NCBI GenBank assembly: GCA_040772045.1
Contig: JAXGYV010000007.1
Span: 41,142 to 105,141, forward strand
Direction of reading: 5' to 3'
From: JAXGYV01 sp040772045
Lineage (GTDB): Bacteria > Actinomycetota > Thermoleophilia > UBA2241
Length of the DNA stretch: 64,000 nucleotides
Shown here: piece by piece, positions 42,487-51,540 of the stretch
Layout of the letters: every line of letters starts with the position of its first letter
Position numbering within the stretch: the stretch's first letter is position 1
Program-made: the position numbers and the translations under genes
The notes under the pieces: generated by a model
Database searches by the model: none
What the model was told of the DNA's origin: nothing
What the model saw: the letters and a program-made list of their open reading frames with translations, nothing else

Positions 42487-43787
42487 AGCGCCTTCTCATG
42501 GTCACCACAGCTTTCCCGCCGATGGCGAGCGGCGGCATCGCGCGTCAGCTCCGGTTCCTCAAGTACTTGCCCGAATACGGATGGGAGACGACCGTGTTGT
42601 CCGCCCGCACCAGCGGGCCGGTACCCGACCCTCAAGGCGTGCGCATCGTACGAGCGGCGGCCCCTGGCCCGCGCCCCGTGTTGCGCATGGGCCGCCGCGT
42701 CGAACAGCGATTGCGCAGGGTCTTCCATCCCTTCTCGTCATCGGACTCGTCCTCGCCCGGCGCCCGTAGCGCCCCATTGCAGGCGGCCCACGTCAGCAAC
42801 AAGCGGCACTCCAGCCGCAGCATCACGTTCAACCGCTGGGTCTTCGTACCCGACCCGGACGTGGGATGGATAGGCCCGGCGATCGTCGCGGGACGGCGCC
42901 TGCTGCGCCAGGAACCGTTCGACGCGATCCTCTCCAGCTTCCCCAGCGGCAGCGCGCACCTGGTCGCCGCCAGCCTGGCCCGCCGGAGCGGGCTGCCCTG
43001 GATCGCGGACTACCGTGATCCCTGGCCAACCAATCGTCACTACTCCTACCCGACGTCCGCCCACCGCCGGGCGGCGGAGCATCTCGAGGCCTGGGCCCTG
43101 CGCCACGCCGCCGCCGCCACGGCAGTCAACGGTCCCATCGCCGACGATCTTCGCCGTCGCCACCCGCACCTGGCGGATCGCGTGCACGTGCTCCCCAACG
43201 GCTTCGACCGCGGCGAGGATGTCGCCGACGTCTCCCTCGGGGAGGGCTTCTGGTTCGTCTATACCGGTCGTCTCTACCGCCGCCTGGAACAGACCGCTCA
43301 CTTCCTCGACGCCATGGCTCAGCAAGCGGACGACGTCAACGTCCTCTTCCTGGGCATCGACGACCCGGTGATACGAGCGTACGCCGAGCGCCTCGGCTGC
43401 CACACGCGCGTGCACCTCCGTCCCTTTGTGCAGCGACCACAGGCGCTCGGCTTCCAGAGAGCCGCCGACGCCCTGCTGCTGGTGACCGGATTGGCGCCCG
43501 AATCGCTCTCCAGCAAGGTGTTCGAGTACCTCGCCAGCGGACGGCCGGTATTCGCGATCACCCCGTCAGGCTCCGCCGCGGCGCGCCTCCTGGCCGACGC
43601 CGGCGGCGGACGAGTGGTGCCTCCCGAAGCGGATCTCACCGTCGCGCTGTCCCGCTTCATCGCCGATGTCCGCGCGGGCGCCATTCCCCCAGCCGACGAG
43701 GCAGCTCTCGCCAAGTACGACGGCAGAGCGCTCACACGCCAGCTTTCGGGTTGGCTCGACAAGGTAAGCCAGGAGACGCGGCGATGA
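42483..43787 (+). CDS. Glycosyltransferase family 4-like protein
   Basis: A 434-residue GT-B glycosyltransferase. TAFPPMASGGIARQLRFLKYLPEYG is the GT4 N-terminal pattern. DPDVGWIGPAIVAG and IADYRDPWPTNRHYSYP are in the acceptor half, and SSKVFEYLASGRPVFAITP is the donor-site E-x7-E-type region near the C-terminus. I chose the ATG at 42483 (MKRLLMVTTAFPP). The protein ends at 43787, overlapping a short ATG frame. It acts at the cytoplasmic face on a lipid-linked acceptor, in common with family members. Confidence 0.86.
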   Translation: MKRLLMVTTAFPPMASGGIARQLRFLKYLPEYGWETTVLSARTSGPVPDPQGVRIVRAAAPGPRPVLRMGRRVEQRLRRVFHPFSSSDSSSPGARSAPLQAAHVSNKRHSSRSITFNRWVFVPDPDVGWIGPAIVAGRRLLRQEPFDAILSSFPSGSAHLVAASLARRSGLPWIADYRDPWPTNRHYSYPTSAHRRAAEHLEAWALRHAAAATAVNGPIADDLRRRHPHLADRVHVLPNGFDRGEDVADVSLGEGFWFVYTGRLYRRLEQTAHFLDAMAQQADDVNVLFLGIDDPVIRAYAERLGCHTRVHLRPFVQRPQALGFQRAADALLLVTGLAPESLSSKVFEYLASGRPVFAITPSGSAAARLLADAGGGRVVPPEADLTVALSRFIADVRAGAIPPADEAALAKYDGRALTRQLSGWLDKVSQETRR

Positions 43788-43830
43788 AGCCCGTCGTCAT
43801 GAGCCGGGGGTCACGCTGACGCCACTCGAA

Positions 43831-45300
43831 ATGCGGGCGGGCAACCCCCCATGGACGCTCGTGATGGGCGCGGTGACGGCGGCGTTCGCGGCCGGCCTCG
43901 GTGTGGTAACTCTGGTCACGACGCTCCCCGCGCGCATCTGCCTCGCCTCGCTCGTGGTAGCGGCGATGTGGGCCGTCTCGCAACGGGAGGCCGTCGCGCG
44001 CATCCGGTTGACGAGCCTCCTCGCCCTCCTGGCCGTAGCGCTTCCGGGCCTCGCTCTCCTCGGCCCCTCGCTGGGCATGCCTGGCGCGCGAGAGGTCAGT
44101 GCCTTCCGTATCGCCTTAGTACTCTTCGTACTCCTCGCGTTCTGGCGCATCCAGCTGGGTCCCCTGCGCATACCGCGGCGCCCGTCGAGTCTCTGGAAAC
44201 CGCTCGGCCTCTGGTACGTATGGCTAGCGATCAGCGCGGTGTGGGCACCCGACAAGGTCGCCGCTCTGCGCTCTTTAGCGGTGCTTCTCTCGATGCTCAT
44301 CCTCACCGCATGCGTCGCCATCTGCGGCAGCCGAGACGATCTGTTCAGAAGGGCACTGACCGTACTTGGTGGCGTGTTCGCCCTCACCCTGGTTGTGGGC
44401 ATCGGCGAGGCGCTCACGGGCATGCACCTCCCCGGCTCGGGCGCCGCGCCCGGCGAGCGAGCCGTCGCGACCGCCTGGTTTGTGAACCGTAACGACCTGG
44501 CGACCTACCTCGCGCTCTGCTGGCCGTTCGTCCTCCTCGGCGGCCTCCTCGCACGGGGGGCTCGCTGGCGCTGGCTCGCGGTCATCGCCCTCGCCATCTC
44601 CACGGCCCTCGTCTTCCTCAGTGGATCGCGCACCAGCCTTCTGTCGATCGCCGTCGCGACGGCGGCCTGCGTGGCGGTCGCGCCCCGCCTTCGATCCTGG
44701 CGTAGCGCCCGCCGCCTGTGGGCCGGCGGCGCCGTCCTTCTCTGCCTCTTCGTGGGTGCCCTCGTCCTCGCCAACTACACCGACCTTCCACTCCTCCGCC
44801 AGTTCAGGCTGGCGGGAGTCGCCGAAGACATCCAAACTGGTACCGGATCAGGTGGCGCTCGTCTTGAAGTAGCTCGCGCGGGCCTCACCGTGGTATCTCG
44901 CTCCTACCTCCTCGGCGTCGGCACGGGCAACGCCGAATCGGTCGTCCGTCAGCCAGACGACTACGACCTCACGGTGGTCAATCTGCACAGCTGGTGGCTG
45001 GACGTGTTCGTGAACTCTGGGGTACCCGGCCTGGCCCTGTTCCTGGGCGCCTATGGCGGTCTTTTCGTCGTGTGCTTGAGGACGGCGAGACGGCGAAGCG
45101 CCGTCCCCGGAAAGGCGGTCGCGGCCGCCAGCGCGGCGGCGCTGCTCAGCTTCACCATCGGCGCTTTCGGCCCCAGTACCAGCAGCGGATTCGCGCCGCT
45201 GTGGGCGCTGCTCGGCGTGAGCATGGCCACCGTGTGGTACACCAGTCGCCACGAACACAATGCCGATGATCTCCCCCGACTGGAGCGGGGATCCACGTGA
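43831..45300 (+). CDS. O-antigen ligase/polymerase (Wzy_C) family protein, copy 2
   Basis: A 489-residue protein with about 12 hydrophobic segments. The superfamily core is visible as ATAWFVNRNDLATYLALCWPFVLLG, FLSGSRTSLLSIAVA, then LLGVGTGNAESVV with LHSWWLDVFVNSGVPGLALFLGAYG. This layout (NRND, SGSRT, LHxxxL) matches O-antigen polymerase/ligase family. ATG 43831 lacks an RBS; a CTG at 43816 overlapped by a TGA, with GGGGG upstream, is an alternative. Its stop overlaps the GTG of the next gene. Confidence 0.86.
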   Translation: MRAGNPPWTLVMGAVTAAFAAGLGVVTLVTTLPARICLASLVVAAMWAVSQREAVARIRLTSLLALLAVALPGLALLGPSLGMPGAREVSAFRIALVLFVLLAFWRIQLGPLRIPRRPSSLWKPLGLWYVWLAISAVWAPDKVAALRSLAVLLSMLILTACVAICGSRDDLFRRALTVLGGVFALTLVVGIGEALTGMHLPGSGAAPGERAVATAWFVNRNDLATYLALCWPFVLLGGLLARGARWRWLAVIALAISTALVFLSGSRTSLLSIAVATAACVAVAPRLRSWRSARRLWAGGAVLLCLFVGALVLANYTDLPLLRQFRLAGVAEDIQTGTGSGGARLEVARAGLTVVSRSYLLGVGTGNAESVVRQPDDYDLTVVNLHSWWLDVFVNSGVPGLALFLGAYGGLFVVCLRTARRRSAVPGKAVAAASAAALLSFTIGAFGPSTSSGFAPLWALLGVSMATVWYTSRHEHNADDLPRLERGST

Positions 45301-47747
45301 ACGTCCTCCTCCTCTCGCACCTCTACCCAGCGCCCGGCCGCAGCGGAGGCATGTTCGTTCACCACCAGGTTCAAGCACTGAGCGAGCGAGGGGTGAAGAC
45401 CGTGGTGATCTCCCCCAATCCGGTTGCTTGGGGCATCGGGCGACTCCACCCACGGCTGAAGGAGCGTGCCCGAGTCCCGAGAGAAGACATTCGCGACGGG
45501 ATACCGGTGAAGTACCCGCGTGTTGTCGTCCTTCCACGGCGCATCCTCTTTCAGCACTCCGACGCCCTCTTCTACCTCTCGCTCCGCCGCCTGCTCCCCG
45601 AGCTCCGCGCCGCTGGCATCCAGCTCGTTCACGCACACCAAGCCATGCCAGATGGCGCCGCCGCCCGGCTGATCGCACGTGACCTCGGCGTTCCCTTCCT
45701 CGTGACGGTCCATGGCCTCGACGTACACCGGCACCTTGTCGACCACGGCCCCGTCGCGGACAAGACGCGCGCCACCCTGGGCGCGGCCGCGGCCGTCGTC
45801 GCCGTCTCCACCCGAGTTGCGACACAGCTCGAGCACGCGGTCGCCGCCGAGCGCTTGGCCGTCAATCACAACGGCATCAGCATCGACCACGACGTGGTGC
45901 CGGCGGACGATGCATGGCCCGGCAAGCAGGTAGTCCTCAGCGTCTCCCGCCTGATCGCCAGCAAGGGGCACGCCGACATCATGCAGGCACTAGCGATCAT
46001 GCGAGCCAGTGGTGTCCAGCCGCTGTGGGTCATCGTCGGCGAAGGACCGCAACGGGCGACGCTCGAAGCGCGCGCCCGCGCTCTCGGTCTTCGTGAACAC
46101 GTCCACTTCCTGGGCCAGCAGCCACACGCCCGCGTCCTCGGTCTCATGGCCCGCGCCGAGCTGTTCGTGCTCCCCAGTTGGGAAGAGGGCTTCGGACTCG
46201 TCTACGCCGAGGCCATGCAACAAGGCACGGCGACCGTGGCCTGTGCCGGCGAAGGGCCGGCCGATTTCATCGAGCACGGCCGCTCGGGCTTCTTGGTGCC
46301 CGCCCACGACCCACACGCCCTCGCCGACATCATGACGCCGTGTCTGCGCAGCGCCGGCGTGCGGCGGCGAGTGGGCGAGGCCGGCAGGGCGGCCGTCGCC
46401 GATCTCACGTGGCAACGGAACGCCGAGCGGCAACTGGCCATTTACTCGCGCGTCCTCGAGCAGGCGGGATGTGCTGACCACACGCGCGGCGACCTTCACT
46501 GCCTCCCGGAAGGCCTCAACCCTCCCAGCGGGAGTACACCCCGCTCTGCTGGACGGAACTCTCGCTCGCAGGCGCCCCCCTACGTCCCTCGAGAGACGCG
46601 AAGCAGCGAGTCACGGCAACCTCGGGTGGCCCACGTCTCGGTTGTGCACCGGCCGGACGATCCGCGCATCTTCGAGCGTGAGTGCAGATCCCTGGCGGAC
46701 GCCGGTTACGCCGTGTCCCTTCTCGCCCCCGGCGCCGAGGAGCACGAGACTCACGGCGTGCGCCTCGTGAGCCTGCCCCGGCGGCCACGCGCTACGCGGT
46801 GGCTGTCTGCCGGCCAACTCTTGGCCCAGCTTCACCGCTTGCGCCCCGACGTAGTGCACGTGCACGACCCGGAGCTGCTCACCCTGTTCCCCCTGCTCCG
46901 CCCACTGGGACCTCGCCTTGTCTACGACATGCACGAGTACGTCGGCCAAGCGGTGGCCAGCAAGCACTACATCCCAGCCTCTCTGCGGCGGCCGGCGGCT
47001 TGGGGCACGCTGTTCGCCCAGCGGATGCTCGCCTCGCTGGCCGACGGAGTGGTCGGCGTGGTGCCGGAGCAGTTCGAACAGCTTGGCGCACGGCCGCGTC
47101 TGCGTGTGCTCCTGCCCAACTACCCGCGGTTCGCGCGCTTCAGCCACGCCGCGCCCCGTACGGAGCTCGCCGCCGACGATCGCTTGCGGCTGATCTACAT
47201 CGGCAGCCTCACCCGCAGCCGCGGCGTCTCGCTGATGCTCGACGTGGTGCGCGACGCGGGTGAGGGAGTTGTCCTGTACCTCGGCGGCGATTTCTACGAT
47301 CCCGTCTTCGCCGCCGAGGTAAACCAGCGGGTGGCCGAGGAGCTGCGCGGCCGCGTTCGCCTCCTCGGCCGTATACCGCCGTCCGAGGTTCCCCACTACC
47401 TCGCCTCCGCCGAGGTCGTATGGGTCCCAAGCCTCCCGACGGGGCAGTACCGCCGCCCAACGGTGGCGACCAAGCTCTTCGAGGGCATGGCCTGTGGACT
47501 GGCGGCACTGGTGTCCGACCTCCCTGGGAGAGCCCCGGTGGTCGCGGGCGAACGTTGCGGCGTACTGGTTCCACCGACCGTCGAGGGACACCTCGCGGGA
47601 GTGCGTTCGCTCCTGGCCGCACGATCCGAGATCGCCGCGATGGGCAGGCGCGGCCGCGAGGCAGTCTGCGGCCGCTACTCATGGGAGGTCATCGAGCACC
47701 GTCTGGTAGACTTCTACGCCGAGTTGCGCGCACGGCGTCCGGCCTGA
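45297..47747 (+). CDS. Fusion of two GT4-type glycosyltransferases
   Basis: A single 816-residue open frame with two complete GT-B modules. Module 1 (about 1-390) has LYPAPGRSGGMFVHHQVQAL, HAHQAMPDGAAARL, VLSVSRLIASKGH and SWEEGFGLVYAEAM. Module 2 (about 440-816) has VSVVHRPDDPRIFERECRSL, HVHDPELLTLFPLL, VYDMHEYVG and TVATKLFEGMACGLAALVSD. A 50-residue Ser/Pro/Arg linker joins them. No stop interrupts the frame, so either one bifunctional enzyme is made or the second module also starts internally at a GTG near 46627. GTG start at 45297 overlaps the polymerase stop. Confidence 0.85.
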   Translation: MNVLLLSHLYPAPGRSGGMFVHHQVQALSERGVKTVVISPNPVAWGIGRLHPRLKERARVPREDIRDGIPVKYPRVVVLPRRILFQHSDALFYLSLRRLLPELRAAGIQLVHAHQAMPDGAAARLIARDLGVPFLVTVHGLDVHRHLVDHGPVADKTRATLGAAAAVVAVSTRVATQLEHAVAAERLAVNHNGISIDHDVVPADDAWPGKQVVLSVSRLIASKGHADIMQALAIMRASGVQPLWVIVGEGPQRATLEARARALGLREHVHFLGQQPHARVLGLMARAELFVLPSWEEGFGLVYAEAMQQGTATVACAGEGPADFIEHGRSGFLVPAHDPHALADIMTPCLRSAGVRRRVGEAGRAAVADLTWQRNAERQLAIYSRVLEQAGCADHTRGDLHCLPEGLNPPSGSTPRSAGRNSRSQAPPYVPRETRSSESRQPRVAHVSVVHRPDDPRIFERECRSLADAGYAVSLLAPGAEEHETHGVRLVSLPRRPRATRWLSAGQLLAQLHRLRPDVVHVHDPELLTLFPLLRPLGPRLVYDMHEYVGQAVASKHYIPASLRRPAAWGTLFAQRMLASLADGVVGVVPEQFEQLGARPRLRVLLPNYPRFARFSHAAPRTELAADDRLRLIYIGSLTRSRGVSLMLDVVRDAGEGVVLYLGGDFYDPVFAAEVNQRVAEELRGRVRLLGRIPPSEVPHYLASAEVVWVPSLPTGQYRRPTVATKLFEGMACGLAALVSDLPGRAPVVAGERCGVLVPPTVEGHLAGVRSLLAARSEIAAMGRRGREAVCGRYSWEVIEHRLVDFYAELRARRPA

Positions 47748-47828
47748 TGTACCGATCTCTCCAGAGGACCCCGGCGCGGGCGTAGGTTACTCGCAAGAGG
47801 TAAACGCCCTGGAAAGGATAGTTCCGTC

Positions 47829-48464
47829 GTGATCGGTCTCTTCTCGAACGTCCTCGTGCTCGCCCCGCACACCGACGACGGCGAGTTCGGATGCGGCGGC
47901 ACCATGGCACGACTCATCCAAGAGGGAGCCCGTGTTACCTACGTCGCTTTCTCAACGGCTACACGCTCGGTCCCCAGAGGTCTGCCGGCGGATATCCTCG
48001 CCCGCGAAGTGCGCGAGGCTACGGCCACTCTCGGTATTCCCGCGGCGGACCTCCGTGTCTACGACTTCGAGGTCCGCTACTTTCCCACCGTGCGGCAGGA
48101 CATCCTGGAGCGCATGATCGAACTCAACACCGACATCGAGCCAGACTGCGTACTCATGCCCTCGCTCAACGACCTCCACCAGGACCATAAGACCGTCGCC
48201 GAAGAGGGCTTGCGCGCGTTCAAGCGGACCACGGTGCTGGGATACGAGATCCCTTGGAACAACCTGACCTTCAATCATCAGCTCTACATCGAGTTGCAGC
48301 CTCACCACCTCGATCTCAAGGTCCAGGCGCTGGCCTGCTACAAGTCACAGCAGCACCGCAACTACGCCCGCGAGGACTACATCCGTAGTTTGGCATTCAC
48401 TCGGGCGATCGACATCGGCCGCGGGTTGGCCGAGGTCTTCGAACTCTACCGCTGGATCGTCTGA
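47829..48464 (+). CDS. PIG-L/LmbE family deacetylase
   Basis: A 211-residue Zn-dependent N-deacetylase fold. The zinc and catalytic motif APHTDDGEFGCGGTMARL (PHxDD) is at residues 12-29, and the third ligand is in NDLHQDHKTVAEE. RxG-type and YEIPWNN segments are conserved. Such enzymes deacetylate GlcNAc-containing substrates (sugar lipids, mycothiol-type intermediates, antibiotics). The GTG at 47829 follows AAAGGA. Placed between glycosyltransferases and a coupled ATP-grasp gene (13-nt gap), it probably unmasks a sugar amine. Confidence 0.87.
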   Translation: MIGLFSNVLVLAPHTDDGEFGCGGTMARLIQEGARVTYVAFSTATRSVPRGLPADILAREVREATATLGIPAADLRVYDFEVRYFPTVRQDILERMIELNTDIEPDCVLMPSLNDLHQDHKTVAEEGLRAFKRTTVLGYEIPWNNLTFNHQLYIELQPHHLDLKVQALACYKSQQHRNYAREDYIRSLAFTRAIDIGRGLAEVFELYRWIV

Positions 48465-48477
48465 ACTCGCTTCCACG

Positions 48478-49527
48478 ATGCCCCGACCCGTATCCATCGT
48501 CCTAACGGCAACCGGCTGCCCCGGAGCGTCGACGCTCATCCGTATGCTGAAGGCCAACGGCGAGCGCACGCTCCACGTACACGGCACAGACTCCCGCCAC
48601 GACGCGATCGGTCGCTTCCTCTGCGACTCATTCGAGACGGTTCCCTGGGGGACCGAGGACGGGTACATCGAGGCGCTGCTGCGGGTAGTCCGAGAGCAGC
48701 GCCCGGACATCCTCTTCGTGCAGTCGTCTCTTGAGGTAGGCCCGGTCTCGCGCTCCCGAACAGAGTTCGAGGCGCTCGGGGCGCGCGTCCTCGTCGCCCA
48801 TCCGCGAGCAGTCGAGCTGTGCACGGACAAGGCCGCCATGCATGCCGCCTTGTCTCACACCACGGTGCGCCAGCCGCGAATGCTGCTGCCCGGCGACCTC
48901 GAAGAATTCGTCGCCGGCGCCCACGCGCTCGGGTATCCCGCCACCCCAGTGTGCTTCAAGCCGCCGGTGGGCAAGGGGTCACGAGGTTTCCGCGTGCTCC
49001 GCGCCGACGTCGACCGCGCGCGCATCATCCTGCACGAGCGCCCCAACGACACGACCATGACGCTCAGCGAGTTCGTCAACGTCTTCCGCACCGCAGATCC
49101 CTTCCCGAGGCTCATGCTCATGGAGTACGTGGAGGGAGGAGAGTTCACCGTGGACGCGCTCGTCGAACGCGGACGCATGCTGGCCTGCCAGGCCAAAACG
49201 CGCGAGGCCATCGATACCGGTCTGGCCATGTCGTTCCGTACCGTGGAGCGAGCAGATCTCGTGGCGGCGGCGGCCACGGTGTGCGCGTGCCTCGATCTCG
49301 ATTGGTTCGCCAACGTGCAGTTCAAAGGGGACGCACTCCTTGAGGTCAACCCCCGCGTGTCGACCTTCGTCTATCAAGACGACTTCAACCTGCCCTACCT
49401 GGGCATCAAGTACGCCCTCGGCGAGATCGGCGCCAGCGAACTGAGCGAGGCACAACGCCTCGTCCGGCCTTCTCGCCACACCGTGCGGTACTACGACCAG
49501 GTCTTCTGGGACGCTCCGGAGAGCTGA
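48478..49527 (+). CDS. ATP-grasp domain protein
   Basis: A 349-residue carbamoyl-phosphate-synthase-like ATP-grasp enzyme. The N-terminal TATGCPGASTLIRML is followed by CTDKAAMHAAL, the phosphate loop PPVGKGSRGFRVL, MLMEYVEGGEFTVDALV, and the Mg-binding FKGDALLEVNPRVST. ATP-grasp ligases join a carboxylate to an amine. Located directly after the deacetylase, it may add an amino acid or another acid to the freed amine. The stop shares one base with the next gene's ATG. Confidence 0.84.
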   Translation: MPRPVSIVLTATGCPGASTLIRMLKANGERTLHVHGTDSRHDAIGRFLCDSFETVPWGTEDGYIEALLRVVREQRPDILFVQSSLEVGPVSRSRTEFEALGARVLVAHPRAVELCTDKAAMHAALSHTTVRQPRMLLPGDLEEFVAGAHALGYPATPVCFKPPVGKGSRGFRVLRADVDRARIILHERPNDTTMTLSEFVNVFRTADPFPRLMLMEYVEGGEFTVDALVERGRMLACQAKTREAIDTGLAMSFRTVERADLVAAAATVCACLDLDWFANVQFKGDALLEVNPRVSTFVYQDDFNLPYLGIKYALGEIGASELSEAQRLVRPSRHTVRYYDQVFWDAPES

Positions 49528-50762
49528 TGCGCGTCCTGTACTTTCACCAGTACTTCGCGACGCGCGCCAGCTCCAATGCCACGCGGTCGTACGAGATCGC
49601 CAAGCGCTTGGCCGCGCGCGGCCACCAGGTGACCGTGGTCAGCGGAGACTCGCAAAGCGCCCCGACCAGTGTCCGCTCACGGCGGTCTCCACGACACCTG
49701 GTGCGCCGTGAGACCATCGACGGCATCGATGTCCTCTACCTCTCTCTGCCCTACTCGAACTACTTCTCCGTGGGCCAGAGGCTCGTCTCCTTCTTCGGGT
49801 TCATGATCGCGGCCACCGTAGCCGGACTGCTCCAGCCGCGACCCGACGTCGTGTTCGCCACCTCGACGCCTCTCACCATCGGCGTGCCAGGGTTGGCGAT
49901 CTCCCGCCTCGCCCGCGCGCCCTTCGTGTTCGAGATCCGCGACCTGTGGCCCGCCGTGCCGGTGCAGCTGCGGGTCCTCACCAGCCGACCCCTCATCCGC
50001 TTGGCCGAATGGCTCGAGACGACGCTCTATCGCCGGGCGCGGCGCGTGGTGGTGCTCAGCGAGGGCTCACGCGACGCGCTCGTGGCACGTGGCGTCCCGC
50101 CGCGCAAGCTCGTCTTCGCCCCCAATGCCAGCGACCTCGACTTGTTCCACCCGCACAACGAAGACGCCGGTTTCCGGCGAGAGCGCGGGCTGGAGAACCA
50201 TTTCATCGCCCTGTACGCCGGCGCGCTCGGCCGGGCGAACGCGCCGCAGCAGATCCTCGACGCGGCAGTGCTGCTGCGCGCCCTCGGCATCGAGCGCGTG
50301 CACCTCGTCATCGCCGGCGACGGAGCCGAGCGCCCCGCGCTTCAGGAACGCATCCGCCGTGAACGTCTCAGCAACGTCACCCTCCTTCCCCCACTGCCCA
50401 AGACCAAGCTGGCCGGCATCATGGGGGCCGTCGACCTCACGATGACGCTCTTCGCTCCGTACCCGATCCTCTCCACCAACTCGCCGAACAAGCTGTTCGA
50501 CTCCCTGGCCGCCGGCAGGCCAGTCCTGTGCAACCTCGACGGCTGGCTCCGGCGCGTGCTCGAGGAGGGCGGCGCGGGGATGTACGTGCCCGCCGGCGAC
50601 GCGGCGGCGCTGGCGATCGCTCTCGCCGCCGCCGCGGAGGAACCCGCGGCCCTGCGCGCGATGTCGATCAACGCGCGCCGCCTGGCGGAGACCACGTTCG
50701 ACCGCGACCGAGTAGTGGCTCGCGTTGTCGACGCCCTCGAAAGCGTCGCCACCCATGCCTGA
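49527..50762 (+). CDS. Glycosyltransferase family 4 (WbuB-like)
   Basis: A 411-residue GT-B enzyme. RVLYFHQYFATRASSNATRSYEIAKRLAARGHQVTVV is the WbuB/GT4 N-terminus, with VFEIRDLWPAVPVQL and KLVFAPNASDLDLF in the middle, and NSPNKLFDSLAAGRPVLCNLDGW as the donor-binding part. WbuB-like enzymes transfer N-acetyl-sugars to lipid-linked repeat units. It starts at an ATG sharing one base with the previous stop and ends 8 nt past the start of the sugar-phosphate transferase gene. Confidence 0.87.
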   Translation: MRVLYFHQYFATRASSNATRSYEIAKRLAARGHQVTVVSGDSQSAPTSVRSRRSPRHLVRRETIDGIDVLYLSLPYSNYFSVGQRLVSFFGFMIAATVAGLLQPRPDVVFATSTPLTIGVPGLAISRLARAPFVFEIRDLWPAVPVQLRVLTSRPLIRLAEWLETTLYRRARRVVVLSEGSRDALVARGVPPRKLVFAPNASDLDLFHPHNEDAGFRRERGLENHFIALYAGALGRANAPQQILDAAVLLRALGIERVHLVIAGDGAERPALQERIRRERLSNVTLLPPLPKTKLAGIMGAVDLTMTLFAPYPILSTNSPNKLFDSLAAGRPVLCNLDGWLRRVLEEGGAGMYVPAGDAAALAIALAAAAEEPAALRAMSINARRLAETTFDRDRVVARVVDALESVATHA

Positions 50763-51540
50763 GACAGCGGGGAGCAGCCCTCTCGACCCCGAGATGCCGC
50801 CGACGCCGGCCACCCGCGACCGCGAACTGGCATGTGGCATCCGCGGCGGCCACGTCCCTCGCGGCTTCTACGTCCGTCACGGCAAACGCGTGCTCGATCT
50901 CATCGGCGCGCTGGCGCTCCTGATCGTCCTGGGCCCGCTGATCGCCGTGCTCGCGCTGATCGTGCGGACAACGAGCGGGCCGCCGGTCTTCTTCCGGCAG
51001 GAGCGGGTCGGGCAGAATGGTACGCGTTTCCGCATCTTCAAGTTCCGCACCATGATTCCCGACGCCGTGCACCAAGGCGCGGGCCTCTACGTAGCCGACC
51101 ACGACGAGCGCGTCACGTGGGCGGGCCGGTGGCTCCGAGCCACCAGCATGGATGAGCTGCCACAGCTCTTCAACGTCCTCTGCGGAGACATGAGCCTGGT
51201 CGGCCCGCGGCCAAACCTGCCCGTCGTTATTGAACGGTACCGCCCATACTACGAGCTCATCCTCACGGTAAAACCAGGGGTCACCGGCCTCGCCGCCGTT
51301 CGTGGCCGCAGCAAACTGCGGCGATCCCAAATGCTCGCCCTAGATCAGGAGTACGCGCGTTCCGTCGGCCTCTTCACCGACCTTGGCTTGTTGGTCGCCA
51401 GCGTCCCGGCCGTTCTCCTCCGCCGAGGCGCCGTGGGGGGAAAGACCGCGGAGTACATGGAAGACCTGGACACGCCTCCGGCAGACACCCAGGGAACGTC
51501 CACGTGCACCACCACGGAAGGGATGAATACGCCAGAATGA
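50755..51540 (+). CDS. Undecaprenyl-phosphate sugar-phosphate transferase (PglC-like)
   Basis: A 261-residue Bac_transf (PF02397-type) enzyme with one N-terminal membrane segment (about 45-70), then FFRQERVGQNGTRFRIFKFRTM, ATSMDELPQLFNVLCGDMSLVGPRP and PGVTGLAAVRGRSKL. This is the monotopic phosphoglycosyl transferase core with the catalytic Asp-Glu in MDELPQ. It starts the lipid-linked oligosaccharide by moving a sugar-1-phosphate onto undecaprenyl phosphate. Short size without the five-TM WbaP region points to the PglC class. The ATG at 50755 overlaps the previous gene by 8 nt. Confidence 0.9.
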   Translation: MPETAGSSPLDPEMPPTPATRDRELACGIRGGHVPRGFYVRHGKRVLDLIGALALLIVLGPLIAVLALIVRTTSGPPVFFRQERVGQNGTRFRIFKFRTMIPDAVHQGAGLYVADHDERVTWAGRWLRATSMDELPQLFNVLCGDMSLVGPRPNLPVVIERYRPYYELILTVKPGVTGLAAVRGRSKLRRSQMLALDQEYARSVGLFTDLGLLVASVPAVLLRRGAVGGKTAEYMEDLDTPPADTQGTSTCTTTEGMNTPE

